NCBI GenBank assembly: GCA_902796465.1
Contig: CADBPK010000011.1
Location: forward strand, 1-8,482
Source: an uncultured Erysipelotrichaceae bacterium
Lineage (GTDB): Bacteria; Bacillota_I; Bacilli_A; Erysipelotrichales; Erysipelotrichaceae
Reading direction: 5' to 3'
DNA: 8,482 bases
Under the pieces are notes generated by a model that ran no database searches, was not told the DNA's origin, and worked only from the letters and a program-made list of their open reading frames with translations. The position numbers and the translations under genes are program-made. This document shows, in pieces, positions 1 to 6,588 of the stretch (its first letter is position 1; the number at the start of each line of letters is the position of its first letter).

Positions 1-26
1 AGACGGATATCATCTTTGTTTTTCAT
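1..26 (-). CDS. Start of an unidentified gene following essC (partial, cut by window edge)
   Basis: Only the first nine codons, the ninth incomplete, lie in the window; they read MKNKDDIR and continue off the left edge. The start is supported by an excellent Shine-Dalgarno, GGAGG five bases before the ATG. The gene begins inside the last codons of essC, overlapping it by 17 bases in another frame, so it is probably translated from the same transcript and belongs to the secretion locus. The hydrophilic first residues are not a signal peptide so far, and nothing about function can be read. By position it could be another Ess component, a separately encoded ATPase domain, or an effector or chaperone. 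Confidence 0.7.
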
Positions 27-3000
27 AATTTCCTCCGTAAAGCTTTTCATAGAATTCCTGATAGCTTGTTTCAAATATTACACCGTCATAAATGCCTCCA
101 TACTGGAGAAGCAGGTGATTTTTTTTCTTCTGCGGCATTTTTACAGAGCCGGAAAAGATCGTCTGCAGATCATTCAGACGGTCATAATTCAAAGCGATTT
201 TCATCTGAAGTCTGGACATCAGGCGGTATGGCATACTGTCTCCGCCTGTTGCGAAAATCACTACATGCAAGTGCGTGAGAGGTGCCTGGTCCAATACACG
301 GAACAGATCATCTTTCCGCATCGGATCACTCTCCAGCAGATGTGCCGTATCGGTAATAACCAGCCATGTATGATCACTGCCCCTGTTTCTGAGTTTCTTC
401 AGCAGATGATGGATATGATCTGATTCATCCGTGAAATAATGAAATACATTTTCCTGCGAAGGAATTGTACCTTTGAGGTAATAATCATCAAGAATATATA
501 CCGGGTCAGTTTTACCTCTTCCATCCAGAATCGCTGACAGTACAGTATAAAAGGCATTCATCCTTTCTTCCGGATCCATCGTGAATATTCCTGTTGTAAA
601 CAGACTTTTTTCGGACAGATCTATCATTGGCTGCTGATGCCTGAGATAATCATCTGTCTGTCCGATGTTCATATGGTTTTTAACTGCCATTTTCCGATAA
701 GGTTTTGACTCAAGCGTTTTCATCCATATTGGATAACACGGTTCGGAAGGCATGGCATTTAACAGATGAATAATCTGTTCTGCCTGTGTTTCCCCTTCTT
801 CCTCTTCATCCGCATATGTACCGGTTATCCGTCCGCTGGGTTCAAGAATTTTAACATTCCTTGCTGTTTTTTCTGCTTTTATGCTTGTATATGCAGACTG
901 CCCGAAAAAAAGGGAATTGTCCCGCAGAAGATAAAATTGTCCGCTCCTCTCAATATATGCCGCATCCGGATGGTGGATTACTTCTATGGAATCCTGACGC
1001 TCTGCCACTTTCAGACTTATTTTAAACCGGCTGTTCGCCCAGATCTGATCGTTGACAATGCCAGCCGGTTTTTGGGTTGAGAGAATGAGATGGAAACCAA
1101 GACTTCTGCCTATCCTGGAAATAGAAAGCAGCTGTTCGAGAAAATCCGGTACTTCCTGTTTCAGTTCTGCGAATTCATCTACGATGATGATCAGATCGGG
1201 GAGATAAGGTAGCCCTGTTTCGGCTTTCCAGCAAGACTGGTAGACATGAAGATCCATTACAGGTTTTCTGATGATTTTGCTCATGGAATTCAGAAGTCTT
1301 TCACGTCGTTTGATTTCCAGCTCGAGAGAACTTGTCGCTTTTTGGATCATTCTCGCTTCCAGATTGTCCAGTGTATTTGCAATATGCGGTATACCATTGG
1401 GGCCGGAAAGCATCTGCAGCATTCCTCCTCCCTTGAAATCTATCAGCAGAAACTGTACTTCCCGCGGTGAATAACGTACAGAGATCGATAAGATCATTGT
1501 GATCAGAAGTTCACTTTTCCCGCTTCCCGTCATACCGGCAATCAGTCCGTGCGGTCCGTGATAACCATCATGCAGGTCCAGAACAATTTCTTTTTGATTT
1601 TTATCCCTGCCGAGTAAGGCATAAAGATGATCTTTTGCGCGGTATCTGTTCCAGTTTTCCGAAACAGGTATTTCCCGGACTGAACTGATTTCAAGGAGAT
1701 CATAGAAAGTCAGAGTATCCGGTCCTCTTTGACTGAAGGCATCAAGCTGATGCAGAAACAAGGCAGACAGATCGATCTTAAGACCGGCAAGATAGATATT
1801 CTGTAAACTGTATTCTTTTTGATCAGCATAATCAATTACGCGTTTGTCAGCTGCATCGATTAGCATATCTGCCCCATCAACTGTTTGTTCCGCAATATTA
1901 TAAAAAAAGCAGAAACCTTCTTCCGGAACATGTTCGATCAGTTTCTCATTTGTTACGAAGTATATTAATTCATATTCATCTTTCTGCACGGTCATTTCAA
2001 TTTGTGCGGTATCATCTTCTGAAAAGGCAATACTGCGCAAATCCGCTGATATGAAGCAATCCGGATCATTCAGAAGATACTGATGTCTGTGAAACCAGGT
2101 TTCTTCGGTAAAATAGATGATACGTCGTTTTCTGTTTCCGAAAAAGACGTTCTGATACAGTAAAGAAGACAGAAATGATTCTTTGGGATCATCCCTTATG
2201 ATGAGCCTTTTGTATTGCTTTGAAGAAAACAAAAACGGAATCACCCTTTCCTGATTGATTCTTTGATGAAATACATCGAGTATTTTGTGAAGATCCCGGT
2301 CATAGCGCCGTAAGGTAAATCTTTCCGTCAGTTCTGTTTCCGGTATTGTAAGGATATTACCCAGAAAAAACACAGCGTCGTCCTGCGGCAGGATACGGAA
2401 CTGGGGAAAAACATTACGGGAAAGAAGTGCTGAAATATGATCAGTGGACGGGAAGCAGTCATTGCAGGCCGAAAGAAGATGTTCATAATAATCATCTGCT
2501 TCCGCCAGTACTTCCTCCGTATAAATTTCATATTCATTGTTTCTTCTGCTTATTTTGTCGCGCATCTGTTTCTTTTCAGCATGGCGCTGCATCGGATACC
2601 AGAAAAGAGAGGAAATGATCATGACGGCAGGCAGCAGAAGCATAGGCAAAGAATCTGTCAGGGGTCTTCCGTTCATATAGTTTCTGTACGAATTGAACAG
2701 ACCGACAGAAAGCGTTCCGAAGGACATGGTCAGCATCGGCCCGATCGTATATATCAATGGTGCTTTCTCGCTTGGATAAATCATGTCCGGCGGATGGATT
2801 TCCATGGCAAAAGGCTTGATCTCCGGAAGCCTGACAGTAATGATACGCGTGATGTATTTCCGGAAGGATAAAGGTTCAGAAACCGGACTGCGGTATATAT
2901 TGAGACAGGAATGCACGATATTCATGCAGCTGTTGATCATCAGAAATTCTTCGTGAAAGATTATTTTCAGATTGTTACATTCAATGATATCCCCTGTTTT

Positions 3001-3441
3001 CAGACTTATTTTGTCTTTCAGAAAAATGCTGTTAACCGTAGTACAGTGATTCATACCTCTGATACAGATGAATTTTTCCTTGAGATTCATGATGATCTCA
3101 TGCGGTCCGATATTATCATCCCGCAGGTAGATGTCATCTTCGATGCTGCTGCCGATAACGAGTACAGGCTGATCACATGTATATTTGTGAAATTCATCGT
3201 AACCGTCCTGAAATGCTCTGAAAAAACCTGCAGCTTTATGTTCTCCTTTACGGATATCAATTCTTGTGCCGTCAGCTATTTCCGTTCTGCCTTCGGCAGT
3301 AAAATCATGCGGTATTTTCAAACGGTAAACATCATTTACAAGATAAAAAATAAGCTGAGAACCGAAGAGATCTGCCGTCTCCCGGTTCTCTTTCAGAATG
3401 ACTGTTTTGCAGGAAAAATCAGAAATCATTCTCATCAGCAT
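10..3441 (-). CDS. essC: EssC-type FtsK/SpoIIIE ATPase of a type VII secretion system, lacking D3
   Basis: This is the membrane-anchored motor that recognises and exports WXG100 substrates; 1143 residues from the chosen start. Residues about 1-165 form the cytoplasmic FHA-like region, with a recognisable but degenerate FHA around 85-165 (IGSS, later GPH). Two membrane segments follow at about 227-249 and 265-282, then a D0-like region to about 590. ATPase domain D1 (about 600-850) is intact: Walker A GMTGSGKS at 636-643 (K642), an IDFKGGG motif, Walker B LIIIVDEFAEL with D755 and E756, then SRIGRSLG and STQKP. An acidic linker (DEEEEGE, about 875-890) leads to a D2-like domain (about 925-1143). 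There the P-loop position (about 946-962) has no GK[ST], although VYILDD and a Walker B-like VITDTAHLL (D1031) remain. The third domain usual in EssC is absent, since family members run about 1480-1500 residues. The start at 3441 is preferred because its ATG overlaps the upstream stop as TAATG, with GAGGAA eight bases before it. The longer frame from 3477 would lie inside the lipoprotein gene. EssC identity is very secure; the consequence of the short form is inferred. Confidence 0.95.
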   Translation of the reverse strand: MLMRMISDFSCKTVILKENRETADLFGSQLIFYLVNDVYRLKIPHDFTAEGRTEIADGTRIDIRKGEHKAAGFFRAFQDGYDEFHKYTCDQPVLVIGSSIEDDIYLRDDNIGPHEIIMNLKEKFICIRGMNHCTTVNSIFLKDKISLKTGDIIECNNLKIIFHEEFLMINSCMNIVHSCLNIYRSPVSEPLSFRKYITRIITVRLPEIKPFAMEIHPPDMIYPSEKAPLIYTIGPMLTMSFGTLSVGLFNSYRNYMNGRPLTDSLPMLLLPAVMIISSLFWYPMQRHAEKKQMRDKISRRNNEYEIYTEEVLAEADDYYEHLLSACNDCFPSTDHISALLSRNVFPQFRILPQDDAVFFLGNILTIPETELTERFTLRRYDRDLHKILDVFHQRINQERVIPFLFSSKQYKRLIIRDDPKESFLSSLLYQNVFFGNRKRRIIYFTEETWFHRHQYLLNDPDCFISADLRSIAFSEDDTAQIEMTVQKDEYELIYFVTNEKLIEHVPEEGFCFFYNIAEQTVDGADMLIDAADKRVIDYADQKEYSLQNIYLAGLKIDLSALFLHQLDAFSQRGPDTLTFYDLLEISSVREIPVSENWNRYRAKDHLYALLGRDKNQKEIVLDLHDGYHGPHGLIAGMTGSGKSELLITMILSISVRYSPREVQFLLIDFKGGGMLQMLSGPNGIPHIANTLDNLEARMIQKATSSLELEIKRRERLLNSMSKIIRKPVMDLHVYQSCWKAETGLPYLPDLIIIVDEFAELKQEVPDFLEQLLSISRIGRSLGFHLILSTQKPAGIVNDQIWANSRFKISLKVAERQDSIEVIHHPDAAYIERSGQFYLLRDNSLFFGQSAYTSIKAEKTARNVKILEPSGRITGTYADEEEEGETQAEQIIHLLNAMPSEPCYPIWMKTLESKPYRKMAVKNHMNIGQTDDYLRHQQPMIDLSEKSLFTTGIFTMDPEERMNAFYTVLSAILDGRGKTDPVYILDDYYLKGTIPSQENVFHYFTDESDHIHHLLKKLRNRGSDHTWLVITDTAHLLESDPMRKDDLFRVLDQAPLTHLHVVIFATGGDSMPYRLMSRLQMKIALNYDRLNDLQTIFSGSVKMPQKKKNHLLLQYGGIYDGVIFETSYQEFYEKLYGGNYEKQR
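31..36 (-). promoter_or_regulatory. Ribosome binding site of the gene entering at the left edge
   Basis: The minus strand reads GGAGGA here, followed by AATT and then ATG at 26-24. It lies inside the 3' end of essC. It is the main evidence that a real gene starts before essC stops, and that the essC stop is a natural gene end rather than a frameshift. Confidence 0.7.
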
Positions 3442-5579
3442 TATTCTTCTTCCTCGGAAGGCACCATGATATGGCACTCAACCAGATGCTTTCTGTCTTT
3501 TGTTGATACCGTTACAACAGTATTGCCTTCCTGATATCCCTTCACGAGACCTGTATGATCGACAGAGGCAATGGATGGATCTTCACTGGTGAACTGAAGA
3601 TCTTCGAATGAATAGCCCTCAGGAAGTCCTGTAATATGGATCGTTTCCTGTGTTCCTGCATAAACAATAAGAGAATAACGGTCCATAGATATCATTTTTG
3701 TCACGGCGATCCCGTCATAGTCAGTCTTCCGCATGCGGTCACCCCTGGTACATCTGTCAACGAAAACGAAATTTTCCAGATGCGTTTTCATACCGGGAAA
3801 CAGAGGTGCATTATTCACATTCAGCAGGTTTATGCTTTTCCCGAATCCTTTTCTGCCCAGAAAGGAAGAAGCACTGTTCAGGCGCAGATTCAATATCCAG
3901 CCTGCATGGATATCTGCACAGACAAGTACATCAGGATTGCCGGCTGACATTTCTTCAGCTGCGTCAGGCGGGACAGCAGATGAACAGACGGAATGATTCC
4001 CGTCTTCATCAAACAGGTGCAGCACAGTTGATAATGTCATTGCAGCACCGGTCTGCAGGCCTGCATCCATCAATGTTTGATTCAGAAAATCAGCGCCGAA
4101 AAGAATATCTGCACTGACTTGTGCGGATGCTTTCATGACCGCATTCTGGTCGTTTGAAAAATCCCTGATGATCCGTGTTTTTCCATTCCGGATTTCAAAA
4201 CCATATATATGTGTCTGTACAAGCTGCAATTCTGCCCTTCCCTGTGCGGAAAGAGAAAGCTGGAGCTTCATATTCAGATCCATCATAGGAGCTTCCGGCA
4301 GCGGTATCCGGATCCTGCAGAGCGGGATAACTGCTTCGGCCGTATCACCGTTCTGTGCAAAAACCTTCTGAAACAGATCCGGTACGGACTTGATATTTAC
4401 ATCTTTCAGATCCGGATACATGGTACGCTGCACAGCGGTATGCATGCCCGCGTATTCTTCTGTCTGGAAAGACAATTTAAAGTAAGCGTCTTCCTCCTGT
4501 CCTTTTTTCCGGTTAAACGAGTATTTCACCTGTACACTGTTGACAGCAAGTCTTCCGGTTATCACTGAACCATGAGGGAGTTTTCTGACCGCTTCGATCC
4601 GAACACTGGAGCCGGCTGATGCAATTGTTACGTGAAATCCATGCGTATCGAATTCTCTTGTTTTGCTGAAAACCGACATCAGCTGCGGTGTTGCAACAGC
4701 TGACTGCTGTTTCTGAATAACAGTGTTATCGTCAGTAAGGATCTCCGCATTGTCAAAGTTAATATATGTATCTCCGGAGAGATCGATTTGCTCTGTATGA
4801 GAAAGGATATCTGTTTCTTCAAGATCAATTCTGAAACCTTTCTCTTCCTGAGTTATTCCCCGCGCAGTATAGAGATATTTTTTCCCGTCTTTTTCAAAGC
4901 AGACAGTATCTTTTTCCTTAATGCCGTCTGCTGATTTTACATAAGCGGTATTTTCTGTTTCATCAAAGTCTTCAACTTCAATTTCTTTTGGTGTCTCCTG
5001 GTTATCCCATTTGACTTCTGTCTTGGTCTCCTGAATCTCCCTGTCATTCATAACAGAAAGGATCTGATCCAGCAGAGCTTCAGCCTCTTGTTTTTCAACA
5101 ATTGTTTTGGGATGAAAAAGGCCTCTGGTGTCTGTATGCATTAATCCGCTGGCAACGGCATTTTTAACAGAATCCGCATAAATCGTATTGTTCAGGTCTT
5201 TAATATCTGTTTTGATATCCGTATCGTGCCTGTCAGCGAGATTCATCAGTGTATAGGCGGTCAGTTCCCTGTTCAGATACTGATCCGGATCGAAGGGATA
5301 TCCCGTATCGAGGATACCCCATTCGACTGCAGTCTGTACGGATGCAAAATATTCGGATGATGATGTGATATTCACATAATATGGTTCCGGGCGGAATTCC
5401 GGCATCAATCCTGCTTTTTCATTGATCAGTCTGATCCATTCCCCGCATGTCACAGGGTTTTCAGGCTCTTTTGCACATCCGCAGGACAGCAGGATCAGTA
5501 CAGTTGTTATCAGGCACAGGAAATGCCTAATACTGCATCGTACTGGCATTGTTCTGAACCGCTGCTTCCAGTGTTTCAT
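3441..5579 (-). CDS. Predicted lipoprotein with two SLH-like repeats and a C-terminal Big2-like domain
   Basis: I do not recognise this as a named family. Numbering is from the first ATG (712 residues). A basic start, a hydrophobic stretch (about 19-31) and lipobox LLSC with C33 indicate a signal peptide cleaved by lipoprotein signal peptidase and a lipid anchor on the outer membrane face. Residues about 75-117 and 130-173 resemble SLH repeats: AVEWGIL, then FDPDQYLNRE and TAYTLMNLA; AVASGLM, then FHPKTIVEKQEAEALL. Residues 180-210 are charged and probably a linker. The centre (about 210-620) has no recognised domain and looks rich in beta strands. Residues about 625-706 resemble a bacterial Ig-like group 2 domain (SEDPSIASVD, GLVKG, GNTVVTV). 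The protein ends in a glutamate run. The gene overlaps the upstream WXG100 gene by 53 bases and abuts essC, so it belongs to the secretion operon and may be a wall-side scaffold or accessory. No good ribosome binding site precedes the ATG at 5579 or the alternative at 5549 (10 residues shorter), so the exact start is uncertain. Confidence 0.8.
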   Translation of the reverse strand: MKHWKQRFRTMPVRCSIRHFLCLITTVLILLSCGCAKEPENPVTCGEWIRLINEKAGLMPEFRPEPYYVNITSSSEYFASVQTAVEWGILDTGYPFDPDQYLNRELTAYTLMNLADRHDTDIKTDIKDLNNTIYADSVKNAVASGLMHTDTRGLFHPKTIVEKQEAEALLDQILSVMNDREIQETKTEVKWDNQETPKEIEVEDFDETENTAYVKSADGIKEKDTVCFEKDGKKYLYTARGITQEEKGFRIDLEETDILSHTEQIDLSGDTYINFDNAEILTDDNTVIQKQQSAVATPQLMSVFSKTREFDTHGFHVTIASAGSSVRIEAVRKLPHGSVITGRLAVNSVQVKYSFNRKKGQEEDAYFKLSFQTEEYAGMHTAVQRTMYPDLKDVNIKSVPDLFQKVFAQNGDTAEAVIPLCRIRIPLPEAPMMDLNMKLQLSLSAQGRAELQLVQTHIYGFEIRNGKTRIIRDFSNDQNAVMKASAQVSADILFGADFLNQTLMDAGLQTGAAMTLSTVLHLFDEDGNHSVCSSAVPPDAAEEMSAGNPDVLVCADIHAGWILNLRLNSASSFLGRKGFGKSINLLNVNNAPLFPGMKTHLENFVFVDRCTRGDRMRKTDYDGIAVTKMISMDRYSLIVYAGTQETIHITGLPEGYSFEDLQFTSEDPSIASVDHTGLVKGYQEGNTVVTVSTKDRKHLVECHIMVPSEEEE
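3449..3455 (-). promoter_or_regulatory. Ribosome binding site that decides the essC start
   Basis: The minus strand reads GAGGAAG eight bases or so before the ATG at 3441-3439. The same bases encode the run of glutamates that ends the lipoprotein, so its acidic tail doubles as the essC ribosome binding site. With the TAATG stop/start overlap, this points to coupled translation and favours 3441 over 3477, 3435 or 3429. Confidence 0.6.
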
Positions 5580-5826
5580 AACTTGAAACAGTCATATCGA
5601 GATATTTCGCATAGGAATCGATGACTTCTTTCTGATTATCAAAGCGAAGGGAAAACTGATTGAAACGGTTTCGGATTTCTTCGGATGCGTCGGAGATCCA
5701 GCTTCCGTTAAGTGAATTCATTTCACGTTTCATTTCATTCAGTTCTTCATACATCATCTGGTTCAGATTTCTGATCTTTCCGGCCGTGTCGGATACTTCA
5801 TTCATTGAAATGTTGATCATTGCCAT
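5527..5826 (-). CDS. WXG100 family protein, second of a pair (WIS variant, YxxxE intact)
   Basis: This is a 99-residue protein with the size and layout of WXG100 (ESAT-6/Esx) proteins: two helices around a central tryptophan turn. The turn reads NGSWISDAS with W43, so the usual glycine after WX is serine. The C-terminal secretion motif YxxxE is present as YETLE (Y83, E87). There is no signal peptide, as expected for a type VII substrate or partner. The start is supported by AGGAGGT seven bases upstream; a second ATG two codons later is less well placed. It follows its paralogue by 15 bases and overlaps the lipoprotein gene at its 3' end. The likely role is to pair with the preceding WXG100 protein and be exported through the EssC motor. 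Identification is strong at family level; whether it is an effector, a structural component or a partner cannot be read. Confidence 0.9.
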   Translation of the reverse strand: MAMINISMNEVSDTAGKIRNLNQMMYEELNEMKREMNSLNGSWISDASEEIRNRFNQFSLRFDNQKEVIDSYAKYLDMTVSSYETLEAAVQNNASTMQY

Positions 5827-5841
5827 ATTTCATACCTCCTT

Positions 5842-6135
5842 TTAAAGTCTGCCTGCCTGGGCAATCAGCTCATCCTGTGTACTCCTGTAGCTTCTGGCAG
5901 CTGCCCTGAGGAATTCAGCATACTGGCCGCAGAGGACTGAGAGCTGCTGGAAATCAGGCTGATATTTCGCAATCTGATTGGTAAAGGCAATATTGTCTTC
6001 TCCCTGCCAGGCCGCACTCATTGCTTCACAAGCCTGAAATAAATTGGTGCAGTTCCTCTGATATTCCTGATTTTTTTCCTCAATTCTGGCAGCACAGGAT
6101 TCCAGCTGCTCAGGTTCTACTTTGATTGATCTCAT
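5842..6135 (-). CDS. WXG100 family protein, first of a pair (WQG turn, four cysteines)
   Basis: This 97-residue protein has canonical WXG100 length. Its WXG turn is intact as AAWQGEDN (W43, G45), with predicted helices on both sides. The C-terminal motif is off-consensus: after Y83 the sequence is RSTQDE, so residue 87 is glutamine, with acidic residues at 88 and 89. It has four cysteines (C14, C29, C36, C69), more than is usual for a small exported Esx protein. GGAGGT lies nine bases before the ATG; an out-of-frame ATG between them reads MQK and stops at once. It is the first gene after the rbfA terminator and so heads the secretion operon. It probably forms a helical-bundle dimer with the WXG100 protein encoded next. 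Family assignment is firm; specific function is unknown. Confidence 0.9.
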   Translation of the reverse strand: MRSIKVEPEQLESCAARIEEKNQEYQRNCTNLFQACEAMSAAWQGEDNIAFTNQIAKYQPDFQQLSVLCGQYAEFLRAAARSYRSTQDELIAQAGRL

Positions 6136-6184
6136 TTTTGCATTACCTCCTACTCCTTTTATTCGCAGCGGAAGTGAAAATCCG

Positions 6185-6220
6185 AAAAAAAAACCGGAAC
6201 CTGTTAATACAGGTTACCGG
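6185..6220 (-). terminator. Rho-independent terminator of the infB-rbfA unit
   Basis: On the minus strand, CCGGTAACCTG pairs with CAGGTTCCGG across the loop TATTAA, giving ten base pairs with one bulged T. Nine T residues follow at once (6193-6185). It begins 12 bases after the rbfA stop. The tract lies on only one side, so it acts only in the direction of these genes. It separates the housekeeping unit from the type VII locus, 49 bases before the first WXG100 ATG. Confidence 0.9.
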
Positions 6221-6232
6221 GTTAATTTATTC

Positions 6233-6583
6233 CTATTCTTCTTCCTGATGGATCTTTGCGATGATCTCGTCGATATGCTGACCGTATTTCATCGCTTCAT
6301 CCATTTCAAAAATGAGTTCGGGACATCTTCTGATGGACAGTCTTTTGCTGAGTTCGGAACGTATATATCCTTTTGCGCGCTCCAGTGCCTTCATGCCGGC
6401 AGCGCCGCGTTCCTCTTTGCCGAGGAAGCTGACATAGATCGTGGCATAACTGTGATCTTTGGAAACACTGACATCTGTGATGGTGATGAATCCGACATTC
6501 GGATCTTTTACACCAAACTGGATGATGTCACTGACATTCTTCCTTATAATCCCCTCAAGCCGTTTCTGTTTGATGGTAGCCAT
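6233..6583 (-). CDS. rbfA: Ribosome-binding factor A
   Basis: RbfA binds the 30S subunit and assists late maturation of the 5' end of 16S rRNA, including adaptation to cold. The 116-residue length is typical. The protein shows the single KH-like fold of the family: KDPNVGFITITDVSVSKDHS (about 26-45), then ATIYVSF, then a helix with the diagnostic AxG kink (A70-K71-G72) in RAKGYIRSELSKRL. It ends with PELIFEMDEAM and a short acidic tail. The start lies five bases after the infB stop, and a GGTGGA ribosome binding site sits in the last infB codons, so the two genes are probably translationally coupled. The terminator beyond it makes rbfA the last gene of the infB unit. truB, a frequent next neighbour in Bacillota, is not present. 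Confidence 0.97.
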   Translation of the reverse strand: MATIKQKRLEGIIRKNVSDIIQFGVKDPNVGFITITDVSVSKDHSYATIYVSFLGKEERGAAGMKALERAKGYIRSELSKRLSIRRCPELIFEMDEAMKYGQHIDEIIAKIHQEEE

Positions 6584-6588
6584 AATCT

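Noticed and set aside
3442..3477. An earlier in-frame ATG at 3477 would lengthen EssC by 12 residues.
   Set aside because: It lies inside the lipoprotein gene and adds a basic, non-conserved stretch. The ATG at 3441 has a ribosome binding site at the right distance and a TAATG overlap with the upstream stop.
2911..3534. A 207-codon open frame on the plus strand opposite essC, with several others over essC, the lipoprotein and infB.
   Set aside because: They lie antisense to strongly supported genes, show no recognisable domain, and are the expected reverse shadows of long coding regions.
3830..3860. A GxxxxGKS pattern (GRKGFGKS, residues 575-582) in the lipoprotein resembles a Walker A P-loop.
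   Set aside because: The protein is predicted to be exported and lipid-anchored. No Walker B or other NTPase motif surrounds the pattern, so it is most likely chance.
6141..6150. A three-codon frame (MQK, stop) between the ribosome binding site and the first WXG100 ATG.
   Set aside because: Its ATG begins only one base after the GGAGGT site, too close for efficient initiation, and such tiny frames arise readily by chance.
6145..6184. AT-rich words such as GAATAA before the first WXG100 gene as a -10 box.
   Set aside because: No suitable -35 element lies at a normal spacing, and the match is weak, so no promoter is claimed.
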